DNA from: DATBRC01 sp036560485 | Lineage (GTDB): Bacteria; Pseudomonadota; Gammaproteobacteria; Burkholderiales; Burkholderiaceae_D | Direction of reading: 5' to 3' | NCBI GenBank assembly: GCA_036560485.1 | Contig: DATBRC010000048.1 | Location: 19,972-83,971 of the forward strand | Length of the DNA: 64,000 nt | Notes under the pieces: model-generated | Seen by the model: the letters and a program-made list of their open reading frames with translations, nothing else | Told to the model about the DNA's origin: nothing | The model's database searches: none | Translations under genes and position numbers: made by a program | In this document: positions 1 through 8,599 of the stretch, in pieces | Layout: every line of letters begins with the position of its first letter | Numbering within the stretch: the stretch's first letter is position 1

Positions 1-2081
1 TCGACGGCATCGTCTGTTATGCCAATCCTTCGATCAGGCGCGTTCTCGGATATAGTCCGGCCGAATTGATCGGCATGAATTTGACACAGCTTATCCATGC
101 CGATGATGTGCCGCGTACTGCTGCATTAATCGAACAGATCAAATCAGGCGAGCCAACGGACGCGGCACATCCGCATCTGATCGAGGCATGTTTTTGCCAC
201 AAGGGCGGATCGCAGACGATTCTCGAAAGCGTTTTCAAAGCGCTGGATACGCCGACGGTAAAAGGAATTGTGATCAATTCCCGCGATATAACCGAACGCA
301 AGCACGAAGAGATTTTACGCAATGGCACCAGTCATGTCCTTGAGATGATTGCGACTGATGCGTCGTTGCAGGATGTATTGATCAAGCTGGTGAAAGTGAT
401 CGAATCTCACTCGGACGGCATACTCTGCGCAATATTGCTTTTGAACGATGGCGATATTCGCATGCGCCTGGGCGCGGGTCCCAGTATCCCGCTTGAGTGC
501 GTGCGAGCCATAGAAGAAACGACTTTTCCACAGAGCGAACCGGTCAGCTGGATCGATATCCGGCAGGATGTTCATTGGACCGACCATCTGGATCATGCTG
601 CGCAATATGGGCTTTATGCATATTGTGCCACCCCGATTTTTTCTTCTCATGGAAACGTGCTTGGCATGTTCAATATGTATTTCAAGCAAAGACGAACGCC
701 AAGCGAAGTCGAAAAAAGCCTCGCCTTGTCGGCTACCCGTCTGGCCGCCATCACCATTGAGCGCCACTACGCAAATGAAAAAATTGGCCATATGGCCTAT
801 CACGATGCGCTGACCGGATTGCCAAATCGTATTTTGTTGAAAGACCGCTTGAATCAAGCGATCATCCATGCGCAACGCATCAAGGATGGCGTGGCGATAC
901 TCTTCATCGATCTCGATCAATTCAAGCTCATCAACGATTCACTCGGGCACCATGTCGGTGACAGGCTGCTGCAGTCAGTGGCGCAGAGGCTGCAATGTTG
1001 CATGCGCAAAGACGACACGCTGGCGCGCTTCGGCGGTGATGAATTCGTTCTTGTATTGATGGCGCCGGCAGATGGGCACAGTGCAGGTCAGGTCGCTGAA
1101 AAGATCAGGGATATTTTGCAACTGCCTGTTTTGGTGGACGGACATGAATTGCATGTCGGCTGCAGCATCGGTATCAGCTTGTACCCGCATGATGGCAGCG
1201 ACAGCGAAACGCTGATGCGCAACGCAGATATCGCGATGTACCATGCGAAGGAAAGAGGACGCAGTAATTTTCAATACTTTACGCCCGACTTGAATGTGGT
1301 GGCGCAGTATCGCCATTCAATTGCGCACCAATTGCGCCAGGCGATTGCGAAAAATGAATTCACCCTGGACTATCAATGCCAGGTCGATTTGAATAACGGG
1401 ATGATATTCGGCATTGAAGCATTGATACGCTGGCAGCAGCCGGAACGTGGTTTGGTCGCACCGCTGGAATTTATTTCCATCGCTGAAGATACGGGGCTGA
1501 TCTTGCCGATCGGTGAATGGGTTTTGCGTGAAGGATGCACACAGTTGAAGCGTTGGCTTGATGATGGCAATCCGAATCTAAGCATGTCGATCAATTTATC
1601 TGTGCGTCAGGTATTGCAACCGGATATCGTTTGCGTTATCGAGCGTATTTTGGAAGAGACCGAGTTGCCGCCTTCGGCGCTGAATTTGGAAATAACAGAG
1701 AATATATTGATGCAGCCGCTCCAGGAAAACATGAAAACGCTCAAGCGACTCAGCAATCTGGGCGTGAAATTGTCGCTGGATGATTTTGGCACAGGCTATT
1801 CCAGTCTGTCATATCTGCAGCGCTTTTCTCTCAATGTGCTGAAAATCGACCAGTCATTTGTGCGAGGCATCGGAAATGATGAGAACGACATGGCAATTGC
1901 CAATGCCATCATCGCGATGGGAAATACCATGGATTTAAAAGTGATAGCGGAAGGTGTGGAAACGCATGAGCAAGCTACTTTTCTGCAGCAACACGGTTGC
2001 CATTCCGCGCAAGGATTTTATTACAGCAAGCCGATTTCGGCAGAGAGAGTGACGGAACTATTGCGAAATCAAGGGGTCTAG
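1..2081 (+). CDS. Bifunctional diguanylate cyclase/phosphodiesterase, PAS-GAF-GGDEF-EAL (5' end outside window)
   Basis: Cytoplasmic cyclic-di-GMP turnover protein: GGDEF domains make c-di-GMP from GTP and EAL domains hydrolyse it. The frame is open from base 3, and the first codons read as PAS sequence (YANPSI, LGYSPAELIG), so the TTG at 66 is not the true start and the 5' end lies outside the window. Numbering from base 66, a PAS tail runs to about residue 90, a GAF domain to about 235, and GGDEF from about 245 with an intact GGDEF signature near 322. The EAL domain runs from about 420 with GIEALIRW, DDFGTGYSSL, LKIDQSFV and IAEGVET. Both signatures look intact, so either or both activities are possible. 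Residues upstream that might anchor it in the membrane cannot be seen. Confidence 0.95.
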   Translation, partial: DGIVCYANPSIRRVLGYSPAELIGMNLTQLIHADDVPRTAALIEQIKSGEPTDAAHPHLIEACFCHKGGSQTILESVFKALDTPTVKGIVINSRDITERKHEEILRNGTSHVLEMIATDASLQDVLIKLVKVIESHSDGILCAILLLNDGDIRMRLGAGPSIPLECVRAIEETTFPQSEPVSWIDIRQDVHWTDHLDHAAQYGLYAYCATPIFSSHGNVLGMFNMYFKQRRTPSEVEKSLALSATRLAAITIERHYANEKIGHMAYHDALTGLPNRILLKDRLNQAIIHAQRIKDGVAILFIDLDQFKLINDSLGHHVGDRLLQSVAQRLQCCMRKDDTLARFGGDEFVLVLMAPADGHSAGQVAEKIRDILQLPVLVDGHELHVGCSIGISLYPHDGSDSETLMRNADIAMYHAKERGRSNFQYFTPDLNVVAQYRHSIAHQLRQAIAKNEFTLDYQCQVDLNNGMIFGIEALIRWQQPERGLVAPLEFISIAEDTGLILPIGEWVLREGCTQLKRWLDDGNPNLSMSINLSVRQVLQPDIVCVIERILEETELPPSALNLEITENILMQPLQENMKTLKRLSNLGVKLSLDDFGTGYSSLSYLQRFSLNVLKIDQSFVRGIGNDENDMAIANAIIAMGNTMDLKVIAEGVETHEQATFLQQHGCHSAQGFYYSKPISAERVTELLRNQGV

Positions 2082-2765
2082 TCGTTCAACTTTCAGAATA
2101 TGGATTGTCTACTTCTTATAGATGAACCAGACTGTTTAAAGAAGGATTGCATTACGAGAAAATACAGTTGAGAGCAGACGCGAGTATGTTGGCGAGTATG
2201 TTGAAATGAGATGGTCATTCATGCTTGGGTAAGGGGTGTGTCATGGTTTCTTGATTCGAGATAGAGATCCATTTGGGTGATGGGCGCAATATCAGGTATG
2301 CGAATTGCGTATAAAAGTTGAGTGAAATTGGTGGCACTATTGGATGGCTTGATCGTTTTCAAGCCCAAAATTCACAAGTAAATCTTGTAGTGGATTTTAT
2401 GTGCTGCTGTGTTGATTTGGAATTCTTGCGTATAAATGCCATATATATGGCATTGCTATATCGGCAGTAGGCAGGCAAACTTTTCTCAGTGGTATTTTTG
2501 TAAATGATTTGTGAAATTTTCCATTTCAATTGTCAATTTATTATGATATAAGAATGACCGCTACTATTAGTTACATCGCTCATGTAAGCAGTTATGAGGC
2601 GATTGCTATTGATGGCGAAGGATTTGAGAAGGAGTTGGCTTGTCAAGTGGAGATGAGGTGCGATCAATACTTTAATTTGAAACGTCAATAAGAACGTAAC
2701 GATTATGGTGGCCTGGAACATGGCTGCAGCGCTGTCCAAAATTTGATTAACTCACTACTGTAACC
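2082..2765. other. 684-base AT-rich gap with a palindrome and a tandem repeat; no convincing gene
   Basis: It separates the c-di-GMP gene from the response regulator. Visible structures are a tandem 12-mer (GCGAGTATGTTG twice, 2180-2203) and a perfect 20-base palindrome at 2435-2454 (AATGCCATAT and its complement). A possible 45-codon ORF lies at 2554-2691 on the plus strand without a good ribosome binding site. The 68-residue minus-strand ORF at 2533-2739 looks like chance. The promoter of the downstream regulator is presumably in here, but I could not identify it. Confidence 0.5.
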
Positions 2766-3413
2766 ATGACAATAAGATTGCTGATTGCCGACGACCACAC
2801 GATTATGCGAGAGGGATTAAAACGCATTTTAGAAGGCGCTACGGATATAAACGTGGCAGGTGAAGCGGTAAATGGATTTGAAACACTGACACAAATTAGA
2901 AAAGGCGGCTTCGACCAGGTCTTGCTTGACTTGTCCATGCCCGGCAGAAACGGTGTAGACCTGATTCGCCAAATTCGATTGGAAGCGCCCAAACTTCCCA
3001 TTCTCGTCTTGACGATGCACGACGAGGAGCAGTATGCAGTCCGTACCATGCACGCCGGCGCGCAGGGCTACGTCACAAAAGAAAGCGCCGGTGTGGAATT
3101 GGTGAATGCAATCAGGCAAGTCGCATCGGGCAGACCCTATATCACGATGAAAGTGGCTGAACAGCTTGCCCTTAACGTGATGCCATCCAATAGCGATTTG
3201 CCGCACAAGCGTTTGACGGAACGCGAGAGCGAGATTTTTAACCTGCTTGCACAGGGAAAATCAATCTCGGCGATTGCAGTTTCACTTCATTTGAGCGTAA
3301 AGACAGTCAGTACCCACAAGGCAAATATCTTGAACAAGATGGGACTCAATTCCATTTCTGAAATAGTGCAATATGCACTATCACATAACCTGATTGAACG
3401 CTTTGATGCCTGA
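2766..3413 (+). CDS. NarL/FixJ-family response regulator (REC + LuxR-type HTH)
   Basis: A two-component transcription regulator of 215 residues, the usual NarL size. The receiver domain covers about residues 3-120, with acidic pocket D9/D10, phospho-acceptor D55 (LLDLSMPG), T83, Y102 and K105. The LuxR-type helix-turn-helix covers about 148-210 (LTERESEIFNLLAQGKS, then VKTVSTHKANI). The nearby HisKA_3 kinase at 6255-7619 belongs to the kinase class that normally pairs with NarL-type regulators, so it is the natural partner, with the CheB-CheR hybrid between them. That pairing is inferred from family and position. Target genes are unknown. Confidence 0.93.
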   Translation: MTIRLLIADDHTIMREGLKRILEGATDINVAGEAVNGFETLTQIRKGGFDQVLLDLSMPGRNGVDLIRQIRLEAPKLPILVLTMHDEEQYAVRTMHAGAQGYVTKESAGVELVNAIRQVASGRPYITMKVAEQLALNVMPSNSDLPHKRLTERESEIFNLLAQGKSISAIAVSLHLSVKTVSTHKANILNKMGLNSISEIVQYALSHNLIERFDA

Positions 3414-3638
3414 TTGCCGAAAAGGCGCTAGTGTAGTGCTGCGCAATTGATGAAACTTTATAAGCATGTCTTTGCGCGCCAGGTCGTTGCAAATCCATCG
3501 TTTCTATAGCTCCACCAATGTCACTACACTGCACAGATTTTGCTTGATTGAATGGCAGCGTTGTATGATGGCGTTTTTTGATTTCAAGAATCGTCAATCT
3601 TCACGTAACTACTTGCCATATATCAAGGTATAAAGCAC

Positions 3639-5549
3639 ATGGTTAAGCCTGCCAAACCAACAAAACAAGCCAAACCTGTGGACGCTAAAAAAGCATCTGT
3701 CAAAACAGCGACCAAACGTGCAGTGCGAGATATACCGAGACTTCCTATTGTCGGTATTGGTGCATCCGCGGGTGGATTAGAAGCACTGGAACATTTCTTG
3801 ACAAATATGCCGAGTGAAACCGGCATCGCCTTTGTGGTTATTCAGCATCTGGATCCTACACAAAAGGGCATGTTGCCTGAATTATTGCAGCGCTTCACCA
3901 AGATGACGGTGCACCAGGCTGCAAACCACATGAAAGTCCAACCGGATTGCATCTATGTGATCCCGCCTAACAAGGATATGTCGATCCGGCATGGCGCCTT
4001 GCAATTGCAAGAGCCTATCGAGCCGCGCGGATTGCGTCTGCCGATCGATTTTTTCTTCCGATCATTGGCGCAGGATTGCGGTGCGAATGCCATCGGTGTG
4101 GTGTTGTCCGGCATGGGTGCCGACGGTACGTTAGGACTGACAGCGATCAAGGGAGAGGGCGGGTTGGTGTTGGCACAGCAGCCGGACTCAGCCAAATTCG
4201 ATGCCATGCCTAAGAGCGCAATCAATGCCGGTTTAGCCGATATCGTCGCGCCACCGGAAGAACTGCCGGCTCGGATCGTTAACTATCTTCAACAGAGACA
4301 TGCTGGTGAAGATGAGACGCAAACACTCGGTAGTGACTCGCAGAAAGCGTTAGAGCAAGTGATGATTCAACTGCGTGCTCATACCGGCAATGATTTTTCC
4401 CTCTATAAAACCAATACTTTGTATCGTCGCATCGAGCGCCGTATGGCTTTGCATCAAATCCCGACACTGCAAAAGTATGTGGACTATCTAAGCGCGAATT
4501 CGCAAGAAGTCGATTTGTTGTTCAAGGAATTATTGATTGGCGTGACAAATTTTTTCCGCGATCCAGTGGTGTGGGATTATTTAAAAAGGGAAGCCTTGCC
4601 AGAGTTGCTGATGCAATATGCTGCTACCGGCAAGATATTACGTGCCTGGGTGCCTGCATGTTCCACTGGAGAAGAGGCATATTCGTTGGCAATCATATTT
4701 CATGAAGTGCTGGAACAAGTCAAGCCGAAGGGCAAGTTTCTCTTGCAGATATTTGCGACAGACCTGGATCCTGATGCGATTGCCAAAGCACGGCAAGGCG
4801 TTTATCCCGCCAATATTGCATCGGATGTATCGCCCGAGCGATTGCGGCGCTATTTTGTTGATGAGGAAGGCGTTTATCGAATCGGCAAAACAATTCGCGA
4901 GATGGTGATTTTTGCGCCACAGAGTATCGTCATGGATCCTCCCTTTACCAAGCTCGATATTCTGTCTTGCCGCAACTTGCTTATTTATCTGGTTCCGGAA
5001 CTTCAAAAAAAATTGATTCCCTTGTTTCACTATGCACTGAATAGCAATGGGCTGTTGTTGCTGGGCAGCGCGGAAACGGTGGGAACGTTTACTGATTTGT
5101 TTGCGCCGCTGGATAGCAAGGCACGAATCTATCGCCGCATCGATCGTCCATCTCGTACGGAAATCCATTTCCCAACCAAGCAACTTCCTCTTTCTCATGA
5201 GGTCCATACCAATCACAAGAGCGAAAAAATGATAGGGACGATGCAACATCAAGCAGATCAGTTATTGTTGCGGCATTTTTCACCGCCGGCTGTGCTGATC
5301 AATGCTGAAGGCGATATTCTTTATATTAACGGACGCACCGGCATGTATCTCGAACCAGCGGCTGGTAAAGCCAACTGGAACATTTATGCGATGGCGCATG
5401 AAGGGTTGCGCTATGAATTGGCCAATGCCATCAAGAAGGCAATCCGTAAACATGCCGAGGTAGTTCTGGAGGGCTTGCATGTAACCAGCAATCAAGGCAT
5501 TACGCAAACCATTAACCGGTTTATCCAATCGATCAGCCGGAAGTATTGA
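3639..5549 (+). CDS. CheB-CheR hybrid, N-terminal part of a frameshifted gene
   Basis: CheB-type methylesterase and CheR-type methyltransferase fused in one chain, followed by the start of a PAS region. After a Lys/Ala-rich leader, CheB runs from about residue 35 to 225 with the catalytic triad visible: S43 (IGASAGG), H70 (VIQHLDP) and D162 (GMGADGT). CheR follows from about 240 to 510 with TNFFRDP, the SAM-binding VPACSTGEEAYSL and FATDLDPDAI. The family normally continues through a PAS linker into a Gln/Glu-rich coiled coil, but here the frame ends at 5549. The missing part is in the -1 frame immediately downstream (5546-6223). The break lies at about 5516-5519, where one lost C in an AACC(C)GG run would account for it. 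Without the break, the product would be about 860 residues. Confidence 0.88.
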   Translation: MVKPAKPTKQAKPVDAKKASVKTATKRAVRDIPRLPIVGIGASAGGLEALEHFLTNMPSETGIAFVVIQHLDPTQKGMLPELLQRFTKMTVHQAANHMKVQPDCIYVIPPNKDMSIRHGALQLQEPIEPRGLRLPIDFFFRSLAQDCGANAIGVVLSGMGADGTLGLTAIKGEGGLVLAQQPDSAKFDAMPKSAINAGLADIVAPPEELPARIVNYLQQRHAGEDETQTLGSDSQKALEQVMIQLRAHTGNDFSLYKTNTLYRRIERRMALHQIPTLQKYVDYLSANSQEVDLLFKELLIGVTNFFRDPVVWDYLKREALPELLMQYAATGKILRAWVPACSTGEEAYSLAIIFHEVLEQVKPKGKFLLQIFATDLDPDAIAKARQGVYPANIASDVSPERLRRYFVDEEGVYRIGKTIREMVIFAPQSIVMDPPFTKLDILSCRNLLIYLVPELQKKLIPLFHYALNSNGLLLLGSAETVGTFTDLFAPLDSKARIYRRIDRPSRTEIHFPTKQLPLSHEVHTNHKSEKMIGTMQHQADQLLLRHFSPPAVLINAEGDILYINGRTGMYLEPAAGKANWNIYAMAHEGLRYELANAIKKAIRKHAEVVLEGLHVTSNQGITQTINRFIQSISRKY

Positions 5550-6223
5550 GTGGCATGTTGATGATCGTGATCCATGAAGTGGCAAACGATTTCAATGTGA
5601 AAGCACTGCCACGGAAAACAGACGCACGGGCAAGTGTGCAGCTGGAAGAAATGAAACGCGTTCGTGATGAAATGCAGATTATGCGAGAAGAACTTACCTC
5701 AGCCAATGAAGAACTGCAATCGACCAATGAAGAGCTGCAATCGACCAATGAAGAATTGACGACTTCAAAAGAAGAAATGCAGTCGATGAATGAGGAACTG
5801 CAATCAGTCAATGCCGAGTTGCAATCCAAAGTGGACGATTTGGCGTGGGTCAACAGCGATATGAAGAATCTGTTGAACAGTACGGAAATTGCGACGGTGT
5901 TTCTGGATGAGAAATTGAACGTGCGGCGTTTTACTACGCATGCGACGCAAATCTTCAAATTGATTGCAGGCGATGTCGGGCGACCATTGTCAGACATTGT
6001 GACCGATCTGCATTATCCAGAGTTGCAGCACGATGCGCTCAACGTACTGCGCACATTGGTTTTTTTAGAGAAGCAAATAAAAACGCAGGATGGGCGTTGG
6101 TATAAAGTGCGAATCATGCCGTATCGCGCGCAAGAAAATGTGATTGACGGTGTTGTGATCACGTTCTCCGATATCACTGATTTGAAAATGTTGGAAGCCG
6201 AACTACGCAAACTTGCGAAATAA
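5546..6223 (+). CDS. PAS/coiled-coil C-terminal part of the frameshifted CheB-CheR hybrid
   Basis: This is the second half of the preceding gene in a shifted frame. Its frame is open from 5516 and reads PVYPIDQPEVLSGMLMIV, matching how CheB-CheR-PAS proteins continue. It then has the diagnostic heptad-like coiled coil (repeats of NEELQSTNEEL, SKEEMQSMNEEL) at about residues 30-90 and a PAS domain (about 105-215). It ends before any kinase domain. The TTG at 5546 overlaps the upstream TGA, and a GGAAG stretch at 5539-5543 could drive separate initiation at ATG 5555. It may therefore still be made as its own polypeptide, or the whole gene may be inactive. Confidence 0.8.
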   Translation: MSGMLMIVIHEVANDFNVKALPRKTDARASVQLEEMKRVRDEMQIMREELTSANEELQSTNEELQSTNEELTTSKEEMQSMNEELQSVNAELQSKVDDLAWVNSDMKNLLNSTEIATVFLDEKLNVRRFTTHATQIFKLIAGDVGRPLSDIVTDLHYPELQHDALNVLRTLVFLEKQIKTQDGRWYKVRIMPYRAQENVIDGVVITFSDITDLKMLEAELRKLAK

Positions 6224-6254
6224 TTATTTGCGGTAAGCCGAAAGGAATACAGAC

Positions 6255-7619
6255 GTGAAAGATGATCCGAAAAAAAAGATCGATTTACCGATGCGTCGCC
6301 GTGCAGAAGCAACCTTGATGCACCAACAAAAGCTGAGGTCTCTGTCGATGACGGACTATGAGGTCCGCAAGCAATTTCACGAATTGCAAGTGAACCAGAT
6401 CGAACTGGAGATGCAGAATAATGCACTCAATGAATTGCAACATGCAAGACTGGAAATTGAAGCCGGTCTCAAGCGATATACCGAATTGTTTGATTTTGCG
6501 CCGGTTGGTTATGTAACACTGGACCGCGCCGGCACGCTTAGTGATATCAATTTAACCAGCGCCCAATTGCTGGGCCTTGATAGAGAACGGCTGGCCGGAC
6601 GGCAACTTGGTTTTTTCGTCGGCGAAAATTCTCAACAGAGATTCAAGAATTTTCTGTCGAATGTATTTGAAAGTAATGTCAAGGAATCGTGTGAGGTCGA
6701 GCTCATTCAGCATGACGGAAGCCGGTTCTTTGCCCAGATCGAGGCAATTGCGGACAAATACAAAGTCGCATGTCATGCTGTTTTAAAAGACATTACACAA
6801 CGAAAAATTGCGGAAGAAGCAGTGATCAAGGCGCATGAGCAATTGGAAGCGCGCGTGGTCGAGCGTACAGCCGATCTTGTGTATGCCAATGAACAGCTGA
6901 AATTGGAAATTGAAGAAAGAAAGCGTGTCGAAGAAGAGTTGCGCCAATCGAAAGAACAATTGCGTCAGCTGACTATTCATCAGGAAAGCGTCAAGGAGGG
7001 CGAACGCAAGCGCATAGCGCGAGAAATTCATGACGATCTGGGACAGAATTTACTGGCTTTGAGGATTGACGTATCGATGTTCCATGCACGTACCGCGAAT
7101 GCTCATCCTAAGTTGCATGAAAGAGCGGGGGCTACTTTGCAGATTATCGATGCAACAATGAAGTCGATCAGGGCGATCATTAACAATTTGCGCCCCAGTA
7201 CGCTGGATATCGGCTTGCAGGCTGCAATCGAATGGCAAGTGAAGGAGTTTGAACGACGCTCCGGAATCGGCTGCAAACTTTTAGTGGATAACAAAAACTT
7301 TGACTTTAGTTTGGACGATCATGTTGCAACGGGGATTTTCCGGATTGTGCAAGAGTCACTGACGAATGTGAGCAGGCATGCCAATGCTAGCCAGGTCAAT
7401 ATTAAATTGCAGCGTGAGAAAGAAGGCCTTTTCCTGCAGGTGATCGATAACGGCGTCGGCATTCCGCAAGGTTGCAGAAGAAAAGCAAATTCATTCGGAC
7501 TGATTGGCATGCAAGAGCGCGTCAGCCAAATGGGCGGCGTATTGAGCGTGGCCAACATAGAGGAAGGTGGCGGGACCGCGCTGACCGTGTCGATTCCGAT
7601 TGCTGCAGGTAATGCTTAA
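6255..7619 (+). CDS. PAS-domain sensor histidine kinase, HisKA_3 (NarX/DegS) family
   Basis: A soluble 454-residue sensor kinase with no transmembrane segment. The GTG start at 6255 follows AAAGGA with about eight bases of spacing. After a coiled N-terminus come a PAS domain (about residues 72-185, starting YTELFDFAPVGYVTLD) and a long coiled coil. Next is the HisKA_3 dimerisation domain with phospho-acceptor H259 (AREIHDDLGQ), then an HATPase with N-box QESLTN (from 366), DNGVGI and GLIGMQER. This kinase class phosphorylates NarL-type regulators, and one lies upstream at 2766-3413. It follows the CheB-CheR hybrid by 31 bases, so co-transcription is likely. The sensed signal is unknown. Confidence 0.92.
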   Translation: MKDDPKKKIDLPMRRRAEATLMHQQKLRSLSMTDYEVRKQFHELQVNQIELEMQNNALNELQHARLEIEAGLKRYTELFDFAPVGYVTLDRAGTLSDINLTSAQLLGLDRERLAGRQLGFFVGENSQQRFKNFLSNVFESNVKESCEVELIQHDGSRFFAQIEAIADKYKVACHAVLKDITQRKIAEEAVIKAHEQLEARVVERTADLVYANEQLKLEIEERKRVEEELRQSKEQLRQLTIHQESVKEGERKRIAREIHDDLGQNLLALRIDVSMFHARTANAHPKLHERAGATLQIIDATMKSIRAIINNLRPSTLDIGLQAAIEWQVKEFERRSGIGCKLLVDNKNFDFSLDDHVATGIFRIVQESLTNVSRHANASQVNIKLQREKEGLFLQVIDNGVGIPQGCRRKANSFGLIGMQERVSQMGGVLSVANIEEGGGTALTVSIPIAAGNA

Positions 7620-7723
7620 GCGTTCGCCTTCAAAGATGAAGTGACTTGATGCAGGTGATAGTTTTGGGTAGAGCGGAAATCAAAAATGAAGAATCGCTTG
7701 ATGGATTCCCTATCCAAAAATAA

Positions 7724-7747
7724 CAAACCCCGCTGATGCGGGGTTTG
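7724..7747 (-). terminator. Rho-independent terminator of the PEP-CTERM gene
   Basis: A perfect 10-bp stem (CAAACCCCGC / GCGGGGTTTG) with a 4-base loop. On the minus strand it is followed by TTATTTTTGG, a U-rich tail, just past the stop of the gene at 7766-8332. The plus strand lacks a T-run, so it mainly serves the minus-strand gene. Confidence 0.85.
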
Positions 7748-7765
7748 CGTGCGTGATATTAAGAC

Positions 7766-8332
7766 TTAAAACTGACGACGGCGAGCTATTGCCAAACCGA
7801 ACAATCCAAATGCCAGCAAAGCAAGGGTGGCTGGTTCAGGAACAGCATTAACAGTGATGTCATCTATTGTATAGAATTGGCCGCCAACAAAATCAATGCG
7901 ATTAACGTTGTTAAACGTTACGTTAGCAAATGTTTCAACGTTAGTGGTAATAGCAATCGGTCCCGAACTTCCAATTAGATTATTAAGGGAATCATAAGCA
8001 TTAATCGTCACGGAAGAAGGTGCATTAAATCCCCATCCTGCAAGCCACGCGCCATCGAAGCTGAACGCTGTAGTCGACGACATGGAGACTGGGCTAGTGC
8101 CAAAATTATCAACAATGCCATAGTTTCCGGAATGCGTTGGAGTGGAATAAGCCGGGAAATTATAAAGGTAGAAATCGCTCGACCACTGGAAACCACCGTA
8201 ATTTGTTACCGCCGTATTCAGGCTGATAGCACTATCAGTGGTCAATCCTTCGAAATCCAATACAGTCGCATGTGCAGATAACGAGGTGCAAGCTACTGCA
8301 GCGGAGACAAGCAATGTTTTAAGAAATTTCAT
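7766..8332 (-). CDS. PEP-CTERM sorting-domain exported protein
   Basis: A 188-residue secreted protein. The start is set at the Met opening MKFLKTLLVSAAVACTSLSA, because AAGGA sits about six bases upstream; the longer frame would add 17 residues before a good signal peptide. Signal cleavage probably follows SAHA. The mature part is Ser/Thr/Asn-rich and beta-like, with no recognised enzyme motif. The C-terminus is a textbook PEP-CTERM signal: VPEP, a hydrophobic helix (ATLALLAFGLFGLAIA) and an RRR tail. This predicts processing by an exosortase encoded elsewhere and release into the extracellular matrix. It is a single gene with its own terminator. Its function beyond export and sorting is unknown. 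Confidence 0.9.
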   Translation of the reverse strand: MKFLKTLLVSAAVACTSLSAHATVLDFEGLTTDSAISLNTAVTNYGGFQWSSDFYLYNFPAYSTPTHSGNYGIVDNFGTSPVSMSSTTAFSFDGAWLAGWGFNAPSSVTINAYDSLNNLIGSSGPIAITTNVETFANVTFNNVNRIDFVGGQFYTIDDITVNAVPEPATLALLAFGLFGLAIARRRQF

Positions 8333-8599
8333 GAAAAATCCTTTTTTTGAATAAGTAATAATGTAGAGCAATATATGTGCCAAAAATAAATTTTTCTTAA
8401 AATCAATTACTTATGCAATATGTCAATGTATTTAGCTTGTTGAATGTAAAGTATTTCGACAATGCTTTTGTGATTGTTTTTCGCAATCTACTCTAGTTCT
8501 GTGTGGGGAGTGCGGGACAGATAATAAGCGGTAAACCAGAGGCGTCGGCAAAAGGAGTACTAAGACTGTGACTGTTCGTCTATTTGCACTTTGCACAAA

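Noticed and set aside
5690..5815. Short tandem repeats of about 24 bases, CRISPR-like at first sight
   Set aside because: They encode the NEELQSTNEEL coiled-coil repeats of the CheB-CheR-PAS protein. They are contiguous without spacers.
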